DNA of 64,000 bases, from positions 123,806,817-123,870,816 of the forward strand of contig CM043958.1 of NCBI GenBank assembly GCA_014529385.2, read 5' to 3'. Positions within the stretch are counted from its first letter, which is position 1. Each line of letters opens with the position of its first letter. The stretch comes from Adiantum capillus-veneris (Eukaryota; Streptophyta; Polypodiopsida; Polypodiales; Pteridaceae). Both the position numbers and the translations under genes were made by a program. Positions 54,143 to 63,760 of the stretch are shown piece by piece. Under the pieces are notes generated by a model that was not told where the DNA came from, did no database searches, and was given only the letters and a program-made list of their open reading frames with translations.

Positions 54143-55670
54143 AAATGTAGCATTTCTTGGCCTCCCTAAGAGCTTTCCTTTCTTGAAAAGTTTTGCCAGA
54201 AAAATGCCTTTTTTGTCCTTGTCCTCGTTCCGAAGAAGATTTAGACTGCTTCTTGGACGTATCAGCTTCTTGAGTGGAGGGCTTCTTTACAGGAGACTCA
54301 GAAGGCTTTGCTGCAACATTGCCCTTGGCTGAAAACTGTTTGCCCTGGGACCCTTTCTTGTGGCTATTAAATCCATCGGAATCTCCCTTCGACAGATTGC
54401 TGGCCACTCTTGCATTCTCTATCAACTGAAACATATTCATGACAATAGTCTTTGTGCAGTAGTCCCTGATTTTCTTGGGCAATCCGCAACAGTACTTCTC
54501 AATCTGTTCTGACAATGGCACAAACCTGTAAGAGGTGACTGGCAACAGTGCGGCCCAAAACTGTTTATTGTACTCTTCCAAATTCGCACACTGTTTAGCA
54601 TTCAACTCGTGCCATTCTGTCATCACATCTACTTCAAAAGTGTTTGTCAACCATGCAGGCGCAAAAAGCTGTTTGAATTGGACCCACGCTGTTGGGGCTT
54701 GACCCTCGTTCAACAATGCGGTCCACCATTGAAGCGCATTCCCTTTCAAGAAAGTGGCAGCCTTGCGTATCTTTGAAGATTTCGTGAAGTTGCCTCCAGC
54801 ATAAGCTGCATCGAACTGCTGTATGAAGGTCAAAGCCTTTAATTGGTCCTCAGTTCCTCTGAAAGTTTCAAACTTCACTCCCTGCCCACCTTCCTTGTAA
54901 TCCTTAGGCTGACTCAAAGGAGCCACATTATCATAAACAGGTGCCTGTAACAGTGGTGCTCCATGAGTGTTCATTCCAGCACTCGCATCAACTGTTTTCC
55001 CTGTCATATCTGCATTTTGTACGCATGGCTGCGAAAAACCAGCCATACCAAATTGTGTTCCAGGCACTCGAAACTGACCATAGGCACCCTGAAAACCTGG
55101 TTGGACACCCATGTTCGCGTACATAGGGTTACCCATGCCTGTTTGCATTGTCCCGAACACATTCCCTGGCATATAACCTGTGGAAGGTCCAGCCATAGCT
55201 TGAAACATTGAACCACCTCCAAAATAACCAGGATAAGTATTAGGTAATGGAAGGGTCTGACGCATAGCCTGTTCATTGCTCCCTTGACCATTCACAAACG
55301 GTTCCTGTCCAGCTAAAGCAAGTTGCTTTGGATCATTGGACACCGCTAGTTGCTCAACCACATGGGCTTTCCCTCGAGCATCATGAGTCCTCTTCGCATT
55401 GGAAATCTCCTTTTCCTGCAACGGCTCAGTCATGCCCTGTGTAGGAGGCTGAAAACCCTTTGTCGGAGCCTGTAAGAATTCCTGCATCCTTGGGTTGTTA
55501 GCCAACTGCTGAAACATGTCCATGCAACAACGCAGTTGAGTTCTAAACAACCTGTCCTCTTCTTGAAGAATTGAAGGAATTTTCTCTGTGCCATGTGAGG
55601 AAGATCCCTCTTCAGGTACTTGGTCTCTCTTCTCTGCCATATCGACAAGCTCTGTGTTGCTTTCACCCAC
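53937..55670 (-). CDS. gag: F gag polyprotein (577 codons, intact)
   Basis: Gag assembles the particle and binds element RNA. ATG at 55670 gives [17 protein letters not shown]. Order: a charged N-terminus with a helical [19 protein letters not shown] (about 43-61), a low-complexity Gly/Met/Gln/Pro-rich middle (about 130-250), the gag core [10 protein letters not shown]…[12 protein letters not shown]…[13 protein letters not shown]…WVQFKQLF (about 265-345), [16 protein letters not shown], then a Lys/Ser-rich linker and the CCHC knuckle [14 protein letters not shown] (507-520). It ends shortly after [10 protein letters not shown], where C and D read on into protease. No in-frame stop, so it is the best-preserved gene in the window. 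Confidence 0.9.
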   Translation of the reverse strand: MGESNTELVDMAEKRDQVPEEGSSSHGTEKIPSILQEEDRLFRTQLRCCMDMFQQLANNPRMQEFLQAPTKGFQPPTQGMTEPLQEKEISNAKRTHDARGKAHVVEQLAVSNDPKQLALAGQEPFVNGQGSNEQAMRQTLPLPNTYPGYFGGGSMFQAMAGPSTGYMPGNVFGTMQTGMGNPMYANMGVQPGFQGAYGQFRVPGTQFGMAGFSQPCVQNADMTGKTVDASAGMNTHGAPLLQAPVYDNVAPLSQPKDYKEGGQGVKFETFRGTEDQLKALTFIQQFDAAYAGGNFTKSSKIRKAATFLKGNALQWWTALLNEGQAPTAWVQFKQLFAPAWLTNTFEVDVMTEWHELNAKQCANLEEYNKQFWAALLPVTSYRFVPLSEQIEKYCCGLPKKIRDYCTKTIVMNMFQLIENARVASNLSKGDSDGFNSHKKGSQGKQFSAKGNVAAKPSESPVKKPSTQEADTSKKQSKSSSERGQGQKRHFSGKTFQERKALREAKKCYICEQEGHFANECPQKKSQDKDDKSDHKGKKPKPSAGLVPDLVGDQPNTDATELYRAWGKVKRPDSAGFL

Positions 55671-55709
55671 AACAATCCACGCTGCACTTTTTGAAGAAAA
55701 AGTGACTAT

Positions 55710-55726
55710 CCGGTCGATGGAACCAT
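55710..55726 (-). promoter_or_regulatory. F primer binding site candidate (non-iMet)
   Basis: On the element strand TGGTTCCATCGACC directly follows the LTR. It starts with the TGG that pairs with tRNA CCA but does not match the initiator-Met site used by A, B, C, E and J. Which tRNA it fits could not be determined. Confidence 0.5.
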
Positions 55727-57994
55727 ATAACCGGCCCGTACAACGTAGAGGGCGGTACTATTTCAATTACCTGTTAACTTTACACAGAGCACTGAGAAGG
55801 GAAGAGAACACAGTTGCGTCCAGCGACTAGAATGTCACTGCGCACACGAGACCGACACCCTGTAGGCCCCAAAGACTGGCGCCCCTTTCGGTATTTCTTT
55901 ATTCAAATTAAGGTAGACGATCCGACCACTTAGCACAAGCTTTCACAAAGCTGTCCAAACCTGGCGAGGGCTGAAAACGCAGGTTTTCGACCGGATTTCG
56001 ACAGCATAACGGAGCAAAAACCCCTGCAGGTCAAAACAACCTGTCTAGGACGGATTCCCTCGATATCTGGAAGCTTTCTGGTAAGCTGTCACAGAAATTC
56101 AGCGGGCTGTAATTCTCTGTTTTTCACTGCCGGGAGCCCAAAAGCCTGTACAAGCATCCCAAGGCTCTCACGAGGCTCCCCCGATGTTCCCTTGCAGTTT
56201 AGGTGCGAAACCCTAAACCTGCAGAAAAACACAGCAGGCTGTAATTCCCTGTTTCGGATCGTTTTTAGTGGAGCGAACACGCCAACGCATGTCCCAAGGG
56301 CTCCCGCACGCAATGGGACAGTTCCCCTATGAATTGGACGAGTTTTCACGCGAGAAAACTCTCCAAACTCGCAATCTTTCGTGATGTAACTGTGCGTACC
56401 TGTGGGGGGTTAGCAATTAGCTAATCCAGTTCCTGTTCAGAAGGCTCTTGCCTTGGCAAACGCGCATAAACCCCAAGAACTGTACATAGGTCAAATGAGA
56501 AGCCCACTAGTGGGGCATAACATACTGTACGTAGGGGAGAAAGAGAGCAGTATGTAGCGTGCGGGGCATCACTCCCGTCACCATACTGTGCATAGAGGGC
56601 AAGGTAAGCATTCCATAGCTTCTGTACCTGCTACAATCCACCTGAGGCTGAAAATGGCGCCCCCTTTGTTGATATGCAACTCGTTTTTGCCTCCCAGAGT
56701 GGCAGAATCGCTCACAGGCTGACACGTCGCCCAGTTTTCGAGTTTGGGCTTTCCCTGCTAAAAGTATCTCAACTGGTGCGTCAGTTGACTTGGCAGCAGA
56801 GCAATAAAATGTTCCCCTTGTCATTCCAGAGCTAATGACGCGAACACATTTTCCGGTCAAAAATAGCAGTTCCCTAAATTTTAGGAGATGCTTCCATGGC
56901 GTCCCTATTGGTCTCCTGACCATCATTGAAGACTACCATTTGACCAACATCTACAATGTGGGTTAATTTACTGGCCCCTTTCAACTTATAAAGTTGCAGT
57001 GACTTGACGAGTGGCCCAAATTCCAGTTTGGCGCACACGAGCTTCCATGCTCATCAGAATTCAGTGCTAACTGGCCCGGGCAGTCATAGTTGACACGTAC
57101 GGTCACGTACGACGGGTACACGTACGAAGACGTGCGGTACTAATCGAACTAAAAAAAATTAGACGTACGGTGACGTAACGTACGATGCAAAAAAAAATCA
57201 TGCATCTTACACATGATAGATCATATGAGTCATGACATCGACCTTAGTACTTAGTACCAGGGCTAGAAACAAACATGTTTCCTAACCGATCAAAATAAGG
57301 GAAAACTTGAGTTTTCAGGTCAAAGTTTGAAGCTTTTGCCGGTAATTACACTAAAACTTGTGTAAATTTGCCGGTTTTCTTAGAGGCAAGCTCAAAATCT
57401 AATCGGGATTTTATAATTTCAACCGGTTAAAATACACTAGACCCCGGCTTTTTTCTAACACTGCTTAGTGCTAAATTCTTGTAACTTAAGTCTTACAAGT
57501 TAGAACATGAAAGATCTGTCCATGGACATTGGAAACGGCAATGTCCGAAGAAAGAAGAATCATGATCTCCAAAGTGGTGGCGGCCATAGTAGATCCGCTA
57601 CCCAAGCCTCGTCGCACATAGGTCATGGTGGTTTGAGCCAATGCAGCCATTGGGCTCTTGTTCAAATGCAGTCGAGATGCAAAACATTCCCACACCAAAA
57701 ATCGCCCCCGAAAAAAAAAAAAAAACGGACGACTCATGTACGGAACGTACGAGTCGTACGGTACGGTACGGAACGTCCTGTACGTCGAACGTGGACAACC
57801 CTGCGGGCAGTCCCTGTCTGACCGACCTAGATCCCCAATGTGAGAAACCCATTTGGCTGCAGCCGTTTCACACTGGCCATGCAATGTCCACTTGCACCTT
57901 TTCAAGGGTTTTGGGACAAACAAGTAAAAATAAAATAAATATATCTAATACTTACTTACAGAAGGCAACAGGAAAAATACACCTCCTGGTGACA
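55727..57994 (-). repeat. F 5' LTR with hAT insertion
   Basis: 2268 bp including the 719-bp insert and its 8-bp duplication. The shared block is at 55865-55900. Otherwise collinear with 48804-50344. Confidence 0.9.
57085..57803. mobile_element. non-autonomous hAT-type DNA transposon
   Basis: It interrupts F's 5' LTR and is absent from the 3' LTR. The 8-bp target duplication CGGGCAGT is perfect (57077-57084, 57804-57811). Ends are CATAGTTGACACGT and, inverted, CAGGGTTGTCCACGT, similar to the CAGGGTTG starts of plant hAT elements. Both ends carry subterminal CGTACG/GTACGG repeats in opposite orientation (57096-57135 and 57728-57790). At 719 bp there is no transposase, so it is a MITE-like or internally deleted copy. 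Confidence 0.88.
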
Positions 57995-58057
57995 ACTGTC
58001 ACTCACTGGGCAAGATTTAGACTTCTTTGCCTTTTTCTTGCCCTTTCCGAAGCGTTG
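57995..58057 (-). pseudogene. gag: D gag, 63-bp block between F and A2
   Basis: The minus strand reads the basic KGKKKAKKSKS segment of gag, continuous with the flanking D blocks once F and A2 are removed. Confidence 0.85.
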
Positions 58058-58712
58058 TGTAACAAACTGCTGACGTGTCAAAGCCTAAAGAATAGAGTCA
58101 ACGTACAGATGTGGCCGAGGGGCCTAAACCCTAATGTCTGCCAGAAACCCTAACTGTTGAAACCCTAATGCTAGAAACCCTAATGCTGGAAACCCTAACC
58201 CTAAAACCTACGAACTCTAATTTTGAAAACCCTAACCCTAAAACCTGCAAACCCTAAATTCTACCAGAAACCCTAACCCTAATCCTAAGGCAACAGACAA
58301 ATTCTGAAAATTGCGCTGACATGATGACGTGGCAGGCTGTACGGATTTTCGCAAATTCTGCTGGCAGCTTTTTGGCTTTGCTTTTGAACTAGAAGCTTTT
58401 GAGTTTTAAAGGCTTTTTACTATAACTGCTTTTCAAGCCAAGGGTCTTTAAATATGAGGCTAGGGCTCATTCTCTGGCATGCTTCCTGGAGAAGGTGCAG
58501 AGTCTGGAGTACCGGCTTGTACTTTGATGATGCAATATAAAGAAATACTGAAAGGGGCGCCAAGGTTTGGGGCCAATACTCTCTGGGGTGGAATTCCGCC
58601 ACTCCGTGTCGTGTGTCGTCTCTCTCTCCATTTCAGTTTTGTTGTTATTTGAAGTGCTTAAAGTTGTTTAGTGTGTTCTTTTCTATTGGCACGTGGTGCC
58701 GGCCCTGTGACA
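58058..58712 (+). repeat. A2 5' LTR
   Basis: 655 bp. About ten AAACCCTAA telobox-like motifs lie in 58122-58290. TTTAAATAT is a TATA-like box near 58447. The shared block is at 58539-58574. Confidence 0.93.
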
Positions 58713-58908
58713 GTGGTATCAGAGCATCAGGCGTGTGCTTTTCTGAAAGCATACCGGTCCCACAAAAGGGCAGACAGAGCTTTATTCGAGGATATATTCG
58801 CCCTCCAACCCGGACTTATTAGCCACTCCCACCCTTACTTCATCGCGCATCGGGCGCGCTCCCGTCTTCACCGCAGTGTCTTACAGGGCATAAGCCAATT
58901 AAGATCAT

Positions 58909-59304
58909 TTGCAAGAGAAGGATCCAGATTTGTTTCAAGTCACTGTTTTTCTCAGAAGCAGTGCCATGCAGATGTTGATGTCTACAGCTACCAAGCAGCA
59001 TACTCCAAGTACTTGGCAAGCTTTCAAGAAAATTTTTGCCCGAAGTTATATGGTTTCTGACATCTTCCTTCGGAGTACAATTTTTGGCAGAGTGGGGTAT
59101 CCTGAAATGCTTGCCATGGAAACCCTAGCAGATTATAGCTTGAAGTTTCTCGACATCTCCCAGTAGATGTCTCTTCACGAGCAGATGAACTTGGAGACCG
59201 AGTGCGATTGCTATCTTGGGACTACCATCGCCGCCAAAGAAACACTGTTTGTCCAAGAGCTGATGGACCATGCTGTGCTCGGCTACGACCTTATGGAAGA
59301 AACC
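58909..59304 (+). pseudogene. gag: A2 gag-core remnant
   Basis: From 58909 an 85-codon frame ends at 59164-59166 (TAG). It includes STWQAFKKIFARSYMVSDIF and EMLAMETLADYSLKFLDIS, which match the W..FK..F and L…Y..F positions of the Ty3 gag core. The same frame continues after the stop with MSLHEQMNLETECDCYLG and ETLFVQELMDHAVLGYDL to 59304, like the EQIERFTLGLP…IQELMSHAKRG part of C and E. A1 has TAA at the same codon. There is no CCHC knuckle. It is an ancestral gag remnant or a short RNA-packaging remnant. Confidence 0.6.
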
Positions 59305-59574
59305 TAACCCTAATTTTTGGTGCAAGTTTCAGGATGGAAAGTCAATCGACTTTTCGAGCTCGACTGATGTCGAGATTGCTTTTTAAGTTTAAGTTCTGTT
59401 TGAGCTTGTTTGGTGATCCTGTTTGGAATTTGTTTGAAATCGATGGTATCTGTTTTGAACCTGTTTTGGTGCCGATTTGAATTGTTTGACTCTGGTTTGA
59501 TATTGGTTTCAATGATTGGTGATTTTACTCCCAGGTGGAGAAGTGAGAAATGATGTTTGAGAATGCTTGTTCAT

Positions 59575-59925
59575 ACTCGTGGTCCGGACCCTTGTGGTTA
59601 TTTGCGGGGGGAGTATTGGATGATTGAAAAGTGTTGTTTTTACTCATGGCCCGGACCCTTGTGGTTATTTACGGGGGGAGTATTGTTGTTGTTACTCATG
59701 GCCCGGACGTGGATGGTTATGCGGGAGGAGTATTAAGAAGTCTGAGTAGTGGTTACTCTCAGCACCTCCAAACGACGCAGGCTGCGGTCTGGGGGGCGTT
59801 TGGTTGTAAAAAGCCTCTATCTCATGGCCCGGACCTTTTTAGGTTATTTGCGGGAGGAGTGATGAGGGAGTCGTTGAACAGCTCATGGGCCGGACCTGGA
59901 TGGTTATTTGCAGGGGGAGTGTTCA
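59575..59925 (+). repeat. A2 GGCCCGGAC motif array (5 copies)
   Basis: Units start at about 59578, 59645, 59697, 59822 and 59883, each with (G/C)CCGGAC, then GGTTAT and a G-rich end (GCGGGGGGAG or GCGGGAGGAG). A1 has four. Confidence 0.85.
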
Positions 59926-60135
59926 TCGGCGACTTTATGTTTCTATGTCTTGTAACATGCATATGTGAGCATTTGTGTTGCATTGTGATGTGCCAACCAC
60001 TGAATATTCCTAATTGGATGAGATTGCCTGGGTATGTAATTTTAGTGCATTAAGACACCCGAGGAAGATCAGTACGGTCTGGGTGTGATGGCTAATTTTA
60101 CTACGCCGGAATATCAAGAGTTCCGATCTGGACGA

Positions 60136-60222
60136 AAGGAGAAGCTAACTCCTTGATCAAAACAGCCGATAGGAGCAGCTAACTCCTTGATCAAAAGAGC
60201 AGAAAGGAGAAGCTAACTCCTT
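60136..60222 (+). repeat. A2 hairpin array (3 units)
   Basis: Three tandem units about 34 bp apart, each able to fold AAGGAG-AAGCTAA-CTCCTT (unit 2 has TAGGAG-CAGCTAA). A1 keeps two units. Confidence 0.85.
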
Positions 60223-60303
60223 AATAAAAAGAGCAAATTGATTGTCCCTTGGAATGATCCTCGGAAATTTTTGAGCTAACTTGAGTTGTTTTGCAGGTAT
60301 GCT

Positions 60304-60321
60304 GTAATCGCGGATGATTGC
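60304..60321 (+). promoter_or_regulatory. stem-loop upstream of polypurine tract (A2)
   Basis: GTAATCG-CGGA-TGATTGC: a 7-bp stem with two G-U pairs, 20 nt from the 3' LTR. The A1 equivalent is at 22477-22494. Confidence 0.75.
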
Positions 60322-60341
60322 TCTTTTTCAAGAAGGGGAGA

Positions 60342-60999
60342 TGTAACAAACTGTTGACGTGTCAAAGCCTAAAGAATGGAGTCAACGTACAGATGTGGCC
60401 GAGGGGCCTAAACTCTAATGTCTGCCAGAAACCCTAACTGCTGAAACCCTAATGCTGGAAACCCTAACCCTAAAACCTGCAAACCTTAATTTCTGCCAGA
60501 AACCCTAACCCTAACCCTAACCCTAACCCTAAGGCAACAGACAAATTCAGAAAATTGTGCTGACATGATGACGTGGCAGGCTGTACGGATTTCCGCGTTT
60601 TGCGGTGGCTGATGACATGGCAGGCTGTACGGATTTCCGTAAATTGCGCTGGCAGCTTTTTGGCTTTGCTTTTGAACCAGAAGCTTTTGAGTTTTAAAGG
60701 CTTTTTACTATAACTGCTTTTCAGACCAAGGGCCTTTAAATATGAGGCTAGGGCTCATTCTCTGGCATGCTTCCTGGAGAAGGTGCAGAGTCTGGAGTAC
60801 CGGCTTGTACTTTGATGATGCAATATAAAGAAATACCGAAAGGGGCGCCAAGGTTTGGGGCCAATACTCTCTGGGGTGGAATTCCGCCACTCCGTGTCGC
60901 GTGTCGTCTCTCTCTTCATTTCAGTTCAGTTGTTATTTGAAGTGCTTAAAGTTGTTCAGTTATTCTTTTCTATTGGCACGTGGTGCCGGCCTTGTGACA
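60342..60999 (+). repeat. A2 3' LTR
   Basis: 658 bp. Four consecutive CCCTAA units at about 60507-60531. The shared block is at 60827-60862. Confidence 0.93.
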
Positions 61000-61004
61000 C
61001 GTTG

Positions 61005-61589
61005 TTTCTTGCTTCGCTTTTTGCCTTTTCTGTCTGCTTCACTCAAATCTGAAGAGCTAGAAGAACTATTAGAAGAAGAAGAAGAAGAAGAAGAAGAAGA
61101 AGAACTAGGTAGTCCTTCAAATCGAACACGCTTCTGTTTATTTGCCTTATCAAATGTCGACTGACGACCCGAATATCCCGGGAAGTCAGTGCCTTTCTTC
61201 TGCTTTTTGCCGTGCTTTTTAGCTTTGTTCTACGCGTCAAAAAGTTGAGCAATCTGTGCATCAACCACCTCTTCTAATTCCTTCTCTGAATATGTCTTGT
61301 GAGCAGAAGGTTTCTTGAGAGCGGGTTTCGGGGGTGGTGGTGTGGTTTTCTGCCAGTGCTCGTGCACTTCCTGAAAAGAAGTCTCGCTCATATATTTTGC
61401 CAATTTTGGGTCCTTCGCAAAATTGAGCATCATCTTTGTTGCATCGCCGATCAATTGACGACGCTTCATCTCTCGTTGCTCTGCCTGAGTAGGCCGAGGC
61501 GGGCCATACTCTCTGCCGGAATCTTCGTTGTGATCCCTTCCCGCATCTCCGGATGCAGAGGGAGTCGACCGATCCTTGCGTGAAGCCAT
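61005..61589 (-). pseudogene. gag: D gag, N-terminal block
   Basis: ATG at 61589 gives MASRKDRSTPSASGDAGRD. It is continuous through GDATKMMLNFAKDPKLAKYM and EKELEEVVDAQIAQLFDA to a stop at 61230. The same frame region then continues with KKHGKKQKKGTDFPGYSGR and a TTC-coded poly-Ser (about 61067-61100). It is interrupted by A2 at 61004. Confidence 0.88.
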
Positions 61590-61649
61590 AGGTGCCGCGG
61601 AAGAAAAAAAAATTGGGATCGGATTTCCCGTAGAAGAGAAATCAGCCGT

Positions 61650-61661
61650 GCTCTGCTACCA
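61650..61661 (-). promoter_or_regulatory. D primer site, one base changed
   Basis: On the element strand TGGTAGCAGAGC, with G for T at position 6 compared with the other copies. The LTR expected next to it is missing. Confidence 0.8.
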
Positions 61662-61663
61662 CA

Positions 61664-61893
61664 CGCCGGTCGGATGATTTTCCGACCGTTCCCCTCCGTC
61701 CCCGGCCCGGTTTCAGCCGTTCCCCGGGCCTAGGCCTCGTCTCCCCCGTCCCCTGTAACTATGGTCTAAAGTAAAGAATTTCGGGTGAAAGTCAAAGCCT
61801 ACCGTCGCACTGACCGGTTTCAAGGTTCCGTTACCGAGACATCAATCACTTTTTCCTCAAGAAGTGAGCCTCGGTTGTTTTGGGTAAAGACAC
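61664..61893 (-). repeat. second copy of K-repeat flank
   Basis: Nearly identical to 33635-33865, including GC-rich GTTCCCC repeats and the end GGGTAAAGACAC. It directly follows the truncated D primer site. Confidence 0.85.
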
Positions 61894-62230
61894 TGTAACA
61901 GACTTGGACATTCCAAGTGAAGAATCAATCGCGAAAGCACCAAATAACCACTTCAAAACAATTCACAGTTCACAATAGATTTGCATTGGCCCGAGGGAGT
62001 TCCGTGCCTAGAGATATTGGCCCCAAAGACTGGTGCCCCTTTCTGTATTTCTTTTTGTATTAATTAGTGTTCAGAGTACAAGAGTGGTTGGGTCTCACTC
62101 TCAGACAATGCGTCCAGATGCTCTGCAGAGTGGGAGCCCAATCCACTTATTTATTTTACAAGGGTTGCCAAAAAGCAGTGCCCCAAAATCTTCAAATCAA
62201 AAGCCTAAAAATAAAAGCAAAGGAATTCTC

Positions 62231-62288
<58 letters not shown>

Positions 62289-62521
62289 TTGCGTAGAGAA
62301 AAGCAACTCAAAGGCTGCCGTCAATCAGTCTGTAATTCACGCCACAATTTTCGGAATTATGTCGTACGGTGCCACGTCATCATGCCTCCGTACTTTTCGG
62401 GTTCAGCCCTGCTACCATTAGGGTTAGGGTTAGGGTTTCTACAGTTTTAGGATTTCTGGCAGGTTTTAGGGTTAGGGTTTCCAGAATTGCTCTCGGGCAG
62501 CAACGTCATCACTTTGTGACA
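61894..62521 (-). mobile_element. solo LTR H
   Basis: 628 bp, TGTAACAGAC…GTGACA, flanked by GACAC on both sides (61889-61893, 62522-62526), with no interior. It is a B-group LTR with the shared block at 62019-62054 and a (CT)n at 62236-62284. It is the closest match to the I LTR, which sits at the same flanking sequence. Confidence 0.9.
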
Positions 62522-63516
62522 GACACAAAGTACAGAAACGCGGGATTACACTGGCCGACAAAGGGAAGGGCATTATGGAAGAGGGCTTCTCTTCGAAGGA
62601 CAGACAGGAAATACCTATGGTGTTCGAGATTGGCGAGAGCTCACGGCCACATCAGTCTTTACCTCCTGATGATGTGAATGTCCCTCTAGTATAAGGCTTT
62701 CTGACTGGGCAACTCGAGGATGATGCGTTCAGGGCTCAGTTAGTTGTCGCGGTGAATGTGTTTTCGCAAGTGGTGCAGAACCCAAGGTTTATGGAGTTCT
62801 TGCAAGCGCCACCAGTGCCACAACAAAATAGACAACCTCCTGTTGATGTGAATGTCCCTCCAATACAAGGCTTTCTGACTGGGCAACTCGAGGAAGATGC
62901 GTTCAGTCTGTACCTCCTGTTGATGTGAATGTCCCTCCTATACGGGGCTTTCTGACTGGGCAACTTGAGGACGATGCGTTCAGGACGCAGTTAGTTGCCG
63001 CGGTGAATGTGTTTTCGCAACTGGTGCAGAACCCAAGGTTTATGGAGTTCTTGCAAGCGCCACAAGTGCCACAGCAAAATAGACAAACTACACCACGAAC
63101 AGAGCTTGTTGAGGCTCAAGCCCAAGTACTTCATGCATCTCAGCAGGATAGGGAACACTCGCATGTTGCGGAGTTAGGGGCTCCAAAACAGGTTCCTCCC
63201 GTCCTCGAACAGGTGGTTAGGACGCCTATTCCATAGGCTATGCTAGATGAGGATCAGCCAGAAGTTGAGGAACTTGATGAGATCCTGGTACCTGAGCAAG
63301 CTTAGGCACTTAAGGACAGAAAAGTTAAAAGGACAGGTTGCAAGATGCTACTTGGTGAAGTTCAAGTACTATCCGCCTATGGATGCAAAGTGGATGGAAG
63401 AGCATGAACTATCAGAGTCACCAAATGTATTGCAGCTTTACCTTGAAGCCTTTGGGTTACAACCTACTTATGCCCCAACCCAACATGTGCAAAGGAGGGC
63501 TCAAATGTACATATGA
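62522..63516 (+). pseudogene. gag N-terminus fused to chromodomain (pol-deleted F-like element)
   Basis: ATG at 62575 gives MEEGFSSKDRQEIPMVF. A gag N-terminal unit GFLTGQLEDDAFRAQL…NPRFMEFLQAP follows, resembling F gag residues 43-70. The unit is repeated (62662-62834, a partial copy 62838-62906, and 62912-63075) with a stop and a frame change. After LVEAQAQVLHASQQ the text jumps at about 63240 to DEDQPEVEELDEILVPEQ and a chromodomain (VARCYLVKFKYYPPMDAKW, ELSESPNVLQLYLEAFG) ending at 63516. Gag core, protease, RT, RNase H and integrase are all missing. Confidence 0.75.
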
Positions 63517-63579
63517 ATTCAGTGTAATAGATGGAAACGACAAATTTATGAAGGTCTCATTAAGTCATTTGTATCTATC

Positions 63580-63760
63580 GTAGTTACCGGGGAACGCCCC
63601 CTAGCCCCCGTTCCGGCGTTCCGGGGGGGCAGTTCCCTTCCTGAACGTTCCGAAACGTCCCGAAACGTTTGATGTTCCGGGTGGCCAGTGCAAACCGGAA
63701 CGGCCGTTCCGGAACGTTCCGAACGCCCCCAAAACGTTCCGGAATGCCCCTGGAACGGCC
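63580..63760 (+). repeat. GC-rich CGTTCC/GGAACG repeat block
   Basis: Dense short inverted and direct repeats of GTTCCGG, GGAACG and CCGAAACG. The left edge TAGTTACCGGGGAACG resembles the minus strand of 33700-33740. Confidence 0.7.

Larger units (their letters stand above)
48804..57994 (-). mobile_element. Ty3/gypsy chromovirus F with 1.5-kb LTRs (complete)
   Basis: The LTRs (48804-50344 and 55727-57994) are both 1541 bp once the hAT insert and its duplication are subtracted, and differ at roughly 30 positions by eye (about 2%). The target duplication ACTGT is at 48799-48803 and 57995-57999 in D's gag. The interior is 5.4 kb with a 577-codon gag and a nearly continuous pol that has a few stops and frameshifts. 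LTR sequence is unrelated to B-group LTRs except for the shared block. Confidence 0.93.
58058..60999 (+). mobile_element. non-autonomous LTR element A2 (intact structure)
   Basis: 2942 bp, inserted in D's gag with TSD CGTTG (58053-58057, 61000-61004). LTRs 58058-58712 and 60342-60999 run TGTAACAAACTG…TGTGACA. The primer site TGGTATCAGAGC is at 58714-58725, the purine tract AAGAAGGGGAGA abuts the 3' LTR. The 1.6-kb interior has a decayed gag core, five GGCCCGGAC units, three hairpin units and the conserved stem-loop. No pol. It is the reference copy for the family. Confidence 0.95.
36732..61662 (-). mobile_element. Ty3/gypsy chromovirus D, split by E, F and A2
   Basis: The minus-strand 3' LTR (36732-37386) is followed by interior text that resumes after each nested insertion: 43967-48803, 57995-58057 and 61005-61662. 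Joining these blocks gives a collinear gag-pol. The 5' LTR is missing, because interior text ends exactly at the base after the primer site (61650-61661, TGGTAGCAGAGC on the element strand) and foreign sequence follows. Nested TSDs are CATAC (E), ACTGT (F) and CGTTG (A2). Confidence 0.9.

Noticed and set aside
60500-60535. interstitial telomere from chromosome fusion
   Set aside because: The CCCTAA units lie inside the A2 LTR, and similar units occur in other LTR copies, so they are part of the element.
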